64,000 nt of DNA from Paraburkholderia sp. LEh10. GTDB lineage: Bacteria; Pseudomonadota; Gammaproteobacteria; Burkholderiales; Burkholderiaceae. The DNA is taken from NCBI RefSeq assembly GCF_017814945.1, contig NZ_JAGIPX010000006.1, positions 166,835-230,834 of the forward strand, given 5' to 3'. The position numbers were made by a program, and so were the translations under genes. Each line of letters opens with the position of its first letter. Positions within the stretch are counted from its first letter, which is position 1. Shown here piece by piece: positions 27,401 through 36,399 of the stretch. The notes under the pieces were generated by a model, which saw nothing but the letters and a program-made list of their open reading frames with translations, was not told where the DNA came from and made no database searches.

Positions 27401-30400
27401 TTGAATCTTCTGACCCCTCCCTCCGATGCCGTCGCCGTCGAACTCCTTGCGGATTCATGGGAAGACGGCGAATACATCATCTGTCGAGGACGACGTCGAA
27501 CGGATGACGGCAGCTTCGAGGCTGTGCGCGTCGTGCGGCCCGCACGGGCGCATCCGCCCGCTGAGGTCATCGACCGGCTTGCGCACGAATTCGCGCTTGC
27601 AGACAAGCTGGATGCTTCGTTCGCGTTGCGCCCGCTGCAGCTACTGCGGGAACAGGGGAAAACAGCGCTTCTGCTCGAAGATTGGGTTGGCGAGCCGCTC
27701 GAACGACTCCCTGCACCATTCGATCCCGTCAGCTTCCTTCGCTTTGCCATCAATATTGCTTCGGCCGTCGGCAAGCTTCACGCGCGCGGACTTGTGCACC
27801 GCGACCTCAACCCGATGCATATCCTGGTCGAAAGAACGAGTGCCGTTGTTCGCCTGACGGGACTGGGCATTACGTCCGCGTCGCGTCAGGAGCGGCAGTC
27901 GCCAGATCCGCCGGAATTTATCGCTGGAACGCTTGCATACATGGCACCCGAGCAGACCGGCCGCATGAACCGCTCAGTCGATTTGCGCAGCGATCTGTAT
28001 TCGCTGGGCGTCATCTTTTATCGGATGCTCACGGGGCGCTTGCCGTTCGGTACGACGGATCCGATGGAACTGGTGCACTGTCACATTGCACGGCGGCCCA
28101 CCGCGCCCGTGGTGTTGGCGCCGGCACTGCCGCGTGTAATTTCGTCAATCGTGATGAAACTGCTCGCGAAGACGGCTGAGGACCGCTATCAGACAGCAGG
28201 CGGCGTAGCACACGATTTGCGGCGATGTCTGGCCGATTGGGATACGCATGGAAAAATTGCCGATTTCCAGCTTGGCGAATACGACACCTATGACAGTCTG
28301 CTGATACCCGAAAAGCTTTACGGACGCGAAGCCGAAGTGAACACGCTGCTTGCGGCGTTCAATCGCGTCGTCAAGGGGGAACGGGTCGGGCTGGTACTCG
28401 TCACGGGCTATTCGGGCATCGGAAAATCTGCTGTGGTGAACGAGCTGCACAAGGTGCTCGTGCCGCGGGGCGGCCTGTTTCTGGTTGGCAAGTTCGATCA
28501 GTACAAGCGCGACATTCCGTACGCGACGCTCGCCATGGCGTTTCAGGCCGGTGTCCGCGTGCTGTTGAGCAAGGGCGAAAGCGAGCTTGCGATGTGGCGC
28601 GACGCGTTTCGCGAAGCGCTCGGTCCGAATGGACGCCTGATCGTGGAGCTGGTGCCGGATCTGGCAATCGTGATCGGCGATCAGCCATCGGTTTCGGTGT
28701 TGTCGCCGCAGGACGCGCAGCGGCGCTTCCATCTCGTGTTTCGACGTTTCATTGCGGTCTTTGCGCGCAGCGAACACCCGCTCGCGTTGTTTCTCGACGA
28801 TCTGCAATGGCTCGATGCAGCAACGCTGGATTTTCTCGAGGACCTGCTCATCCAGGGCGATCTGCGCCATCTGTTGCTGGTCGGTGCTTACCGTAACAAC
28901 GAGGTCACGCCGGTTCATCCGCTGACCCGCACGCTCGAAAGTATCCGCGCATCGGGCGTTCCCGTGCAGGAGATCGTGCTACCGCCTTTGGGCGCCGAAC
29001 ATCTGGAGCAACTCGTCAAGGACGCGCTGCGCTGCTCGTCCACCAAGGCGGTGCCGCTGGCTCGCGTGATCTCCCAGAAGACGGGTGGAAATCCGTTTTT
29101 CGCGCTGCAGTTTCTTTCTTCTCTTGCCGATGAAGGGCTACTGACGTTCGACCACGCTGCTGTGCGCTGGTCATGGGATATCAGCCGCATCCATGCGAAG
29201 GGCTACACCGACAATGTCGTGGCGCTGATGGTCGGCAAGCTGTCGCGTTTGCCGGTGCGAACGCAGGTCGTGCTGCAAAAGTTCGCCTGCGTCGGCAATG
29301 CGTCAAAGCTTTCTGTTCTCGAGACGATCTGCGAGCAATCGCGTGAAGCCCTGGGCGATGCGCTGCTGCACGCCGTTCGTGCAGGGCTCGTGCTCAGTGC
29401 GGGAGAAAACTATCGTTTCCTTCACGACCGTGTCCAGGAAGCCGCTTATGCGCTCATCTCCGAAGAGGCTCGCACCGACAAGCATCTTCGCATCGCAAGA
29501 CTCCTGTTGTTGCGCACACCACCGGGGCAACTCGAGGAGAAGGTCTTCGATATAGTGAGTCAATTCAATCGCGCTATTCACCTGATCACGAATCGCGCGG
29601 AGCGCGAGCGGATAGCCTCGCTAAATCTGATGGCCGCTCGGCGCGCCAAGGCATCGACGGCGTATGCGTCGGCGCTGACTTTCCTGTCGGCGGGCCGCTC
29701 GCTATTGATCGACGACGATTGGAACACGCAATACGAACTCAGTTTTTGCATCGAATATCTGCTTGCCGAATGCGAAATGCTGACGGGGAAAATGCGCTCG
29801 GCAGAAGTGCGCCTCTCGGAACTCGATGAACGCGTCAGGACGAACCATCATGTCGCGCTCGTTACGCGCTTGCGGATCGCGTTGTACACCACATTGGATC
29901 AAAGCGAACGCAGTGTTGAAATCTGTCTGGCGTATCTGCGCCGCGGCGGGACGGACTGGCTGCCGCATCCTGACATACGAAGCGTGCGAATCGAGTACGA
30001 GCGGATCCTGTCGTTACTCGACGGCCGGCAGATCGAACAACTGATCGATTTGCCCCTGCTGAGCGACACGGATGTCATGGACACGCTCGACGTGCTCACA
30101 GAAATCGTGACGCCAGCATTTTTTACGGACCAGAATCTGTGCGCGCTGGTCCTGTGCCGCATGGTCAATCTGAGTCTCGAATACGGCAATTCCGATGCGT
30201 CCTGTTACGCGTATGTGTGGCTTTCGACCTATGCCGGGCCGTTCTTCGACCAATACGAAATGGGCTACCGTTTCGGACGTCTGGGCTACGACCTCGTCGA
30301 GCATCGCGGTTTGACGCGCTTCAAGGCGCGAACCTCCACGTCGTTTGGCAACATCGCCGTGCCATGGGCGAGGCACGTGCGCGAAGGACGCGAACCCATA

Positions 30401-32947
30401 CGGCGCGCATTCGACATCGCAAGCGAAAGCGGCGATCTGACCTATACGCTGTACACCTGTTGCGATCTGATCCAGAACCTCGTCTCTGTGGGAGATCCGC
30501 TCGGCGAAGTGGAAACGGAAGTCGACAAGGCGCTGGCCATTTCAGACCAGATACGCTTTGGCCTCGTCAATGACATGCTGGTGACGTATCGCGGGCTCGT
30601 GCGAACGCTGCGCGGATCGACCGCGCGTTTCGGCTGTTTCAACGATGCGCAATTTGATGAAGCCAGGTTCGAAGCGCATCTGTCCAGTTCGACGACGCTT
30701 GCGTTGCCGGAATTCGACTATTGGGCGCGCAAACTACAGGCGAGGTATCTCGCCGACGATTTCCCGGAAGCATTGGATGCCAAAACGAAAGCCGAGCGCG
30801 TGTTATGGGTCGCAACGTCCCAGTTCGAGACGGCGGAGTTTCATTTCTATGGCGCGCTGAGTCATGGCGCCTGTTGGAACGAGGCCGATGCGCAAGCGCG
30901 GCAGGGCCATGTGAATGCCATGGCACGGCACCGGAAGCAGCTCGAAATCTGGGCGCTTCACTGTCCCGAAAATTTTGAAAACCGTGCAGCGCTCGTGGGG
31001 GCGGAGATGGCTCGCGTCGAAGGTAATATCGACGAGGCTGAAAAGCTCTACGATCTCGCGATCCGTTCGGCGCGCGCAAACGGGTTTGTCCACAATGAGG
31101 CCATTGCCTGTCAGGCCGCATCGCGCTTTTACGCGGCGCGCGGTTTAGCACAGATCGCCGACATGTACCTGCGCAATGCGCGCCACGCCTATGTGCAGTG
31201 GGGCGCGAAAGGCAAGGTTAAACAACTGGACGACCTGTATCCCGAACTTGTGCAGCACGACGACCGCCACGCTGCAGCGAGCAGTATCGAAGCGCCTGTC
31301 GAACATCTGGATCTGACGACGGTACTCAAGCTGTCGCAAGCGGTGTCGAGTGAAATCGTGCTCGACAACCTGGTTCGCACGGTGATGCGCACGGCCATTG
31401 CGCACGCGGGTGCAGAACGCGGACTGCTGATCGTCGATAACGGTGCGCAATTGCGCGTCGAGGCCATGGCGGAGACCGTGGGTGAAACGATCACCGTCAA
31501 TCTCGACAGACACCCTCTGCAGTCGGACACGTTGCCTGTTTCGATCATTCAGTATGCGCTCAGGACGGGTGAGAGCGTCATCCTGAACGATGCTTCGAGG
31601 CAGCACGAATTTTTGTCCGATCGATATCTTCGCGAGCACCACACGCTCTCGGTTGCGTGCATGCCGCTCGTGTATCAGGGAAAGCTGATTGCGCTGCTGT
31701 ATCTCGAGAACAGCATCACGTCGCATGTATTCACCACGAGCCGCGTGGCGGCGCTCAAACTGTTGGCGTCGCAGGCTGCGATATCGCTCGAGAACTCGCG
31801 TCTGTATCGCGATCTCGCCGAGCGCGAGACGCGGATTCGCAGCCTCGTGGATGCAAATATTATCGGGGTGTTCATCTGGGACCTGCACAGCCCGATCTAC
31901 GAGGCCAACGATGCGTTCCTGCGCATCATTGGCTATAGCAGGGACGACCTGTCAGCGGGGCGAATCAGTTGCCTTGCCATTACGCCCCATGAGTGGCACG
32001 AACAGAATGTGCTGGCCATCGCGGAGTTGCGCAAGACAGGCGTGCTCCCGCCTGTCGAAAAGGAATTCATCCGGGCAGATGGGAGCCGCGTCGCAGTGCT
32101 GATGGGGGCGGCCATGTTCGCGAGCGCGCCAGAACAGGTCGTGGCTTTCGTCGTCGATCTCACGGAACGCAAGCGCGCAGAAGCCCTTGCACGGGAAAGC
32201 GAGCGACGCTTTCATGAGATCGAGATCGAACTCACACATGCGAACCGGATATCCACGCTCGGCCAGCTGACGGCTTCTATCAGCCACGAAATACGGCAGC
32301 CTGTAGCGTCGGCCGTTCTCAATGCGCAGGCCGCGACGCATTGGCTGGATGCTCAACCGCCCAACCTCGCCGAAGTGCGAGCGGCGCTCGCGCGCGTCGT
32401 GAACAACGGCACACGCGCCAACGACGTTATCCGCCGCATTCGTGATCTGGTCAAGAAGACGCCCGCGCGTCGGGAACAACTCGCCATCAATGACGCGATT
32501 CGCGAGGTCATCGGGCTCACGCGCGCAGAGGCAGCGAAACATCGTGTGTCGATCTATGCCGACCTCGAACGGGACCTACCTACCGTGGAAGGCGACCGTG
32601 TCCAGTTGCAACAGGTCATCATGAACTTGACGATCAATGCCGTCGAAGCGATGAGCGATTGCGACGACGGCCTACGCGAGTTGACGATCTCGACATGCGC
32701 GCATGGTGAAAACCATGTGCGCGTCACGGTGAGCGATTCGGGGCCGGGAATCGCCGGGCGTGAGTCGGATATCGAGCGGCTCTTCGAACCGTTCTACACT
32801 ACTAAAGAGACGGGCATGGGTATGGGCCTTTCGATTTGCCGCACGATCGTCGAGGCTCATGGCGGGACGCTGCATGTTTTTGCGAATACACCGCGGGGCG
32901 CGGTATTCCAGTTCGATCTGGCGACGAGAGCCGAGGAACTGGAATAA
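27401..32947 (+). CDS. giant hybrid sensor: kinase-like domain, AAA ATPase, GAF, PAS, histidine kinase (copy A)
   Basis: This is an 1848-residue multidomain protein. The start is TTG 27401 (AGGGAG 6 bases upstream); TTG 27371 is also open. Domains in order: Ser/Thr-kinase-like domain (about 20-270), AAA ATPase with P-loop GYSGIGKS (K342), a long helical repeat region (about 600-1290), GAF (about 1300-1470), PAS (about 1480-1600), and histidine kinase with H1629 (ISHEIRQP), VIMNLTINAVEAM, DSGPGI and GMGMGLS. The kinase-like part is degenerate: catalytic-loop H133-R-D-L-N-P-M-H has Asn for the usual Lys and His for the usual Asn, and the DFG aspartate is G154 (TGLG). The APE-region motif MAPEQTGRMNRS is kept. 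It is a paralogue of the 53819 gene but has no adjacent response regulator. Confidence 0.93.
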   Translation: MNLLTPPSDAVAVELLADSWEDGEYIICRGRRRTDDGSFEAVRVVRPARAHPPAEVIDRLAHEFALADKLDASFALRPLQLLREQGKTALLLEDWVGEPLERLPAPFDPVSFLRFAINIASAVGKLHARGLVHRDLNPMHILVERTSAVVRLTGLGITSASRQERQSPDPPEFIAGTLAYMAPEQTGRMNRSVDLRSDLYSLGVIFYRMLTGRLPFGTTDPMELVHCHIARRPTAPVVLAPALPRVISSIVMKLLAKTAEDRYQTAGGVAHDLRRCLADWDTHGKIADFQLGEYDTYDSLLIPEKLYGREAEVNTLLAAFNRVVKGERVGLVLVTGYSGIGKSAVVNELHKVLVPRGGLFLVGKFDQYKRDIPYATLAMAFQAGVRVLLSKGESELAMWRDAFREALGPNGRLIVELVPDLAIVIGDQPSVSVLSPQDAQRRFHLVFRRFIAVFARSEHPLALFLDDLQWLDAATLDFLEDLLIQGDLRHLLLVGAYRNNEVTPVHPLTRTLESIRASGVPVQEIVLPPLGAEHLEQLVKDALRCSSTKAVPLARVISQKTGGNPFFALQFLSSLADEGLLTFDHAAVRWSWDISRIHAKGYTDNVVALMVGKLSRLPVRTQVVLQKFACVGNASKLSVLETICEQSREALGDALLHAVRAGLVLSAGENYRFLHDRVQEAAYALISEEARTDKHLRIARLLLLRTPPGQLEEKVFDIVSQFNRAIHLITNRAERERIASLNLMAARRAKASTAYASALTFLSAGRSLLIDDDWNTQYELSFCIEYLLAECEMLTGKMRSAEVRLSELDERVRTNHHVALVTRLRIALYTTLDQSERSVEICLAYLRRGGTDWLPHPDIRSVRIEYERILSLLDGRQIEQLIDLPLLSDTDVMDTLDVLTEIVTPAFFTDQNLCALVLCRMVNLSLEYGNSDASCYAYVWLSTYAGPFFDQYEMGYRFGRLGYDLVEHRGLTRFKARTSTSFGNIAVPWARHVREGREPIRRAFDIASESGDLTYTLYTCCDLIQNLVSVGDPLGEVETEVDKALAISDQIRFGLVNDMLVTYRGLVRTLRGSTARFGCFNDAQFDEARFEAHLSSSTTLALPEFDYWARKLQARYLADDFPEALDAKTKAERVLWVATSQFETAEFHFYGALSHGACWNEADAQARQGHVNAMARHRKQLEIWALHCPENFENRAALVGAEMARVEGNIDEAEKLYDLAIRSARANGFVHNEAIACQAASRFYAARGLAQIADMYLRNARHAYVQWGAKGKVKQLDDLYPELVQHDDRHAAASSIEAPVEHLDLTTVLKLSQAVSSEIVLDNLVRTVMRTAIAHAGAERGLLIVDNGAQLRVEAMAETVGETITVNLDRHPLQSDTLPVSIIQYALRTGESVILNDASRQHEFLSDRYLREHHTLSVACMPLVYQGKLIALLYLENSITSHVFTTSRVAALKLLASQAAISLENSRLYRDLAERETRIRSLVDANIIGVFIWDLHSPIYEANDAFLRIIGYSRDDLSAGRISCLAITPHEWHEQNVLAIAELRKTGVLPPVEKEFIRADGSRVAVLMGAAMFASAPEQVVAFVVDLTERKRAEALARESERRFHEIEIELTHANRISTLGQLTASISHEIRQPVASAVLNAQAATHWLDAQPPNLAEVRAALARVVNNGTRANDVIRRIRDLVKKTPARREQLAINDAIREVIGLTRAEAAKHRVSIYADLERDLPTVEGDRVQLQQVIMNLTINAVEAMSDCDDGLRELTISTCAHGENHVRVTVSDSGPGIAGRESDIERLFEPFYTTKETGMGMGLSICRTIVEAHGGTLHVFANTPRGAVFQFDLATRAEELE

Positions 32948-32965
32948 CCGCCCATCGCATGAAAT

Positions 32966-34072
32966 CTATTCGCTCTCGAACAGGTCCTTGAACCGTCTCG
33001 GTTGCGAACGAAGGTAGGGGTTTGGCGCGCGAACCTTTGCGCCGAGCTCCGCAGCGGCATGCCACGGCCAGCGCGGATCATAAAGTATGGTCCGTGCAAT
33101 GGCGATCAGATCGGCGTCGCCTGTTCCCACGATGGCCTCTGCCTGCTCGAATCCCGTAATGAGTCCGACGGCGACCACGGGCATTTTCACAGCCTGTTTG
33201 ACGGTGCGCGCGAGTGGGACCTGATAGTTCGGCCCGACGGGAATCTGCTGGGCAGGGTGCAAGCCGCCGCTGGTGACGTGAATCGCATCGCAACCGAGTT
33301 TCTCGGCTGCCTGCGCAAACGCGACGGTCTGTTCTATATCCCAACCGCCTTCGACCCAGTCCGTTCCCGAGATCCGGATCGTCACTGTTTTGTCGCCGGA
33401 AAACGCATCGCGTACTGCGTTGAATACTTCGAGCGGATAACGGATGCGGTTTTCCAATGATCCGCCGTATTCGTCGTCGCGATGATTGGACAGAGGAGAA
33501 ATGAACTGATGCAGCAGATAGCCATGGCCCACGTGCAGTTGAATCGCGTCGATGCCGACTCTGTGCGCGCGGTGCGCCGCGGCGACGAAAGCCTCGCGCA
33601 CCCGCTTCAGGCCGTCGCGGTCGAGCGCGTTGGGAGCGAGATTGTCCTTGGAAAAAGGCACCGCCGATGGCGCTTCCGTTTGCCAGCCCAACTCGGAACC
33701 GGGCGCAAACTGAGTGCTCTTTTTCCAGGGGACTTCGGTCGAAGCCTTGCGGCCAGCGTGACTCAACTGGATAGCAATGGGTATGTCAGAACAATAGCGG
33801 ACGGCGTCCAGCGTGCGACGCATTGCCGCTTCCGTTGCATCGTCATACAGGCCGACATCCGCGTAAGTGATGCGGCCTTCGGGTAAGACGCCTGTGGCCT
33901 CGATGGTCAGCATCGCCGCGCCGGAAATCGCGAGATGGCCAAGGTGCATCAGATGCCAGTCATTCATGCAGCCGTCTGTCGCCGAGTATTGGCACATGGG
34001 CGCAATGACGATCCGGTTTGCCAGTTCGAGCTTTCCCAGTTTGATGGGCGTGAAGAGCGCAGGTTTTGCCAA
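32966..34072 (-). CDS. old yellow enzyme family NAD(P)H:flavin oxidoreductase (YqjM/NamA type)
   Basis: This 368-residue FMN enzyme reduces activated C=C bonds of enones or similar electrophiles. TTG 34072 is the likely start, with AAGGAGG 5 bases upstream; an ATG-initiated frame to 34129 includes the ribosome site and is rejected. YqjM-type features include ANRIVIAPMCQYSA near the N-terminus, QLSHAGRKAS, HGYLLHQFISPLSNHR with YGGSLENRIRYPLEV, and DPRWPWHAAAELG near the end. It is convergent with the giant sensor (18 bases between stops). Regulation is not visible. Confidence 0.93.
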   Translation of the reverse strand: MAKPALFTPIKLGKLELANRIVIAPMCQYSATDGCMNDWHLMHLGHLAISGAAMLTIEATGVLPEGRITYADVGLYDDATEAAMRRTLDAVRYCSDIPIAIQLSHAGRKASTEVPWKKSTQFAPGSELGWQTEAPSAVPFSKDNLAPNALDRDGLKRVREAFVAAAHRAHRVGIDAIQLHVGHGYLLHQFISPLSNHRDDEYGGSLENRIRYPLEVFNAVRDAFSGDKTVTIRISGTDWVEGGWDIEQTVAFAQAAEKLGCDAIHVTSGGLHPAQQIPVGPNYQVPLARTVKQAVKMPVVAVGLITGFEQAEAIVGTGDADLIAIARTILYDPRWPWHAAAELGAKVRAPNPYLRSQPRRFKDLFESE

Positions 34073-34153
34073 GATAGCCTCCTTGAAATGCTCAACAAAC
34101 CTCGGTATCGACGCACGACACGCCGGCATCTGAAGACCGCAGACGCAAACCTG

Positions 34154-34375
34154 TCAGCTGCCGAAGAAGATCGTGCAATAGCTGACGGGGCCGACGCACG
34201 AATCTTTCGCCTGAGCCGCCTTGATCTCGCGCAGAAAGCGATATGTGGCGCTTTGTTGCGCCTGATCGGCCTGGGATTGAACCGAACCCGGATTGGCCGG
34301 TTGCGGTTGTGATTGCGCATAGGCGGCCATCGGCACGAGTGCGCAGGCGACACAGACAGTATGGATGAGTTTCAT
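34154..34375 (-). CDS. small exported protein, function unknown
   Basis: This 73-residue protein starts at ATG 34375 behind TTGGAGG. It has a signal peptide (MKLIHTVCVACALVPMAAYA), a Gln/Ser/Ala-rich mature part and two cysteines near the C-terminus (KDSCVGPVSYC) that could form a disulfide. It is not recognised as a known domain. It lies 81 bases upstream of the old-yellow-enzyme gene on the same strand and may be co-transcribed. Confidence 0.65.
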   Translation of the reverse strand: MKLIHTVCVACALVPMAAYAQSQPQPANPGSVQSQADQAQQSATYRFLREIKAAQAKDSCVGPVSYCTIFFGS

Positions 34376-34577
34376 GTCGACCTCCAATGCAGGGCAAACA
34401 GCCCAATTGCCAGTCAGGCGATTGATCGTTGGAAGAAAAGGTGCCCGCGCGGCAGCGCGGGGCACAAAGGGACAGATATGCATCTGCCCGAGGAGACGCA
34501 GCAGCAAGCATTCGCTCGATGTGGACCGATCTTGACGTATTTGCCATGGGGCGGCTTTCCTGATCAGAGGAAATTTG

Positions 34578-34865
34578 TCATTTCGCCCTGTAGGGATTCG
34601 AATAATCTGACGCGCGCTCGCGCGCTTGACTATCGCTGTCGCGCGATAACAAGCAGTCGAAGCGGCACCGATTGCAGCGGCTCAGCGCGATGAAGTTGTC
34701 GTGGCGTTCTTCACTCGGCTTGTGCATCACGCCGATCCACTTTTGCGCCGCGAGGTCGTCGGGCGTCAGACGCTTGACGCATTGATGGCAAACACAAGCA
34801 GGCCCGCAACGGGGTTTGATCGCGGCACGCGATCCCACCAGCGCGCCGATCGTGCACAAGGCCAC
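34578..34865 (-). CDS. hypothetical Cys-rich protein with two CxxC pairs
   Basis: This 95-residue frame has a GTG start and G/C-rich third codon positions typical of real genes here. It carries two CxxC knuckles (CHQC near residue 26 and CNRC near 64) and further cysteines, arranged like a small zinc ribbon: CGPACVCHQCVKRLTP, then AQKWIGVMHKP, then LSRCNRCRFDCLL. I recognise no named family. No good ribosome site precedes the GTG, so the true start could be internal. Frames on the other strand here look like shadows. Confidence 0.5.
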   Translation of the reverse strand: MALCTIGALVGSRAAIKPRCGPACVCHQCVKRLTPDDLAAQKWIGVMHKPSEERHDNFIALSRCNRCRFDCLLSRDSDSQARERASDYSNPYRAK

Positions 34866-34961
34866 TCTGACAAACAGAAGCCTTGCGACATAGAATCAAT
34901 TGCCCTTTCTTTCGGGCCACACGACGAACAGGACTGATCTCACTTCAATGGAGTCGACACC

Positions 34962-35756
34962 GTGAATATCGATCTTTCTGGAAAAACGGCATTGGTTAGC
35001 GCATCGAGTGCGGGCATCGGTCTCGCCATCGCGGCAGCGCTCGCGGGAACGGGTGCGGAAACTATCGTGAACGGACGTTCAAAGGAGGCGGTCGATCGTG
35101 CGATTGGAAAAATTCGCGAGACCGTGCCAAACGCCAAACTGCAAGGTGTAGCGGGCGATCTCGGAACACGCGCGGGGGTCGATCAATTCGTAAAGACTGT
35201 GCCGGGTACCGACATACTCGTCAACAACCTCGGGGTGTTTGGCCCGGGCGATCTGTTCAGTTCAAGCGATGAAGACTGGGAGCGCTACTTTCAGATCAAC
35301 GTCATGTCCGGCGTGAGGCTGACCCGCGCATATCTGCAGGGCATGATGGATAGAAAGTGGGGCCGTGTGGTGTTTCTCTCCTCTGAGTCAGGCCTCAATA
35401 TTCCGCCTGACATGCTCGCATATGGGTTTTCAAAGACGGCCCAACTCAGCATCGCGCGCGGTATCGCGAAGTTCGCCGCAGGCACGGGCGTCACGGTCAA
35501 TTCGGTACTTCCGGGACCGACCTTGTCGGACGGTGCGCTTGAAATGGTCGCCGAGGCCGCCAGGAAGGAAGGCATGACACCGGAGCAGAAACTGAACGAA
35601 TTTGTCCTTGCAACGCGTGGATCGTCGATTATCCGTCGCGCGGCAAGCACGGAAGAAGTGGCCAACATGGTCGTTTATGCGTGCTCGATGCAAGCGTCCG
35701 CGACGACGGGCGCCGCACTGCGCGTGGACGGTGGCATCGTGGACACGATCGCCTAG
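34962..35756 (+). CDS. short-chain dehydrogenase/reductase (SDR)
   Basis: This 264-residue NAD(P)-dependent oxidoreductase starts at GTG 34962 behind GGAG. The nucleotide-binding motif is degenerate (ASSAGIGLAIAAALAGTG), and catalytic YGFSK (YxxxK) is preceded by the serine region SSESGLN. LVNNLGVFGPGDLF is the NNxG element. The substrate is unknown. A 22-base perfect palindrome lies 54 bases after its stop. Confidence 0.92.
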   Translation: MNIDLSGKTALVSASSAGIGLAIAAALAGTGAETIVNGRSKEAVDRAIGKIRETVPNAKLQGVAGDLGTRAGVDQFVKTVPGTDILVNNLGVFGPGDLFSSSDEDWERYFQINVMSGVRLTRAYLQGMMDRKWGRVVFLSSESGLNIPPDMLAYGFSKTAQLSIARGIAKFAAGTGVTVNSVLPGPTLSDGALEMVAEAARKEGMTPEQKLNEFVLATRGSSIIRRAASTEEVANMVVYACSMQASATTGAALRVDGGIVDTIA

Positions 35757-35810
35757 TGAAGTGTACGCGGGCCAGTCCAACATTCATATCGCGAGCAACC
35801 GTGAAGTGGC

Positions 35811-35832
35811 GGGCTATACCGTGGTATAGCCC
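35811..35832. promoter_or_regulatory. perfect 22-base palindrome, candidate operator
   Basis: GGGCTATACC-GT-GGTATAGCCC has 10-base arms with no mismatch. Its inner 16 bases match the palindrome upstream of cioA (8481-8496) except at one central position. No T-run follows, so a terminator role is less likely than protein binding. Confidence 0.5.
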
Positions 35833-36399
35833 CGCTATGTCGACGGAATCCACCCGTATGCCACGGTAGAGTGGAACCCCCACACGGCAGTGACTATGCT
35901 ACGGACAGTGCGAGTGCAAGGCTGCCTGATGTTTCATGGTCCTTACCCGTACGCCGGTTTGTCCTGGGAGCACCGTCATGCCACATACGCTTCACAACTG
36001 GATCATTATCTGCAGCAATGCATATGTCGAATACACGTACGTGTCGTGGCTTGATAAAAACGTCTACAGGCGTACGGTCGACTATCACGATATCTGCCTT
36101 CTCTAGCGCGTTTCGAAGCTATGTCAGGACGCAGCGGCGGGCGAAGCTGCCGGACCATTCAACCAATGAAACTGCGTCCTTTTAGAAAACTGCTTGCTGC
36201 GTGCGTTTTCGTTGCGCGAGAGGGGATGCGCAAGAACCAGAACAAAGTGGATGGATGGTTCGCGCAGTAGCGCGCCTGTGCGCCACGCCAAAGAACTTTG
36301 TTTTGATCGACCGGTTTTGTTGAGTTTGCTCTGCAACGCGGCTGCATTGAACATAGTCCGCTACATTTGGACATCGTCAACGAGAAGCGGAAGACTATC
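35833..36399. other. gap before the MFS gene, with one possible small ORF
   Basis: About 570 bases. The only candidate gene is a 42-codon frame (35978-36106). No other ribosome site with a coding-like frame is visible. Confidence 0.4.
35978..36106 (+). CDS. possible 42-residue small protein
   Basis: The ATG at 35978 has GGAG 7 bases upstream. The product is aromatic-rich (NWIIICSNAYVEYTYVSWLD, then YRRTVDYHD) with no family match. It lies about 145 bases downstream of the 22-base palindrome in a gene-poor gap. Chance is a real alternative. Confidence 0.25.
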   Translation: MPHTLHNWIIICSNAYVEYTYVSWLDKNVYRRTVDYHDICLL

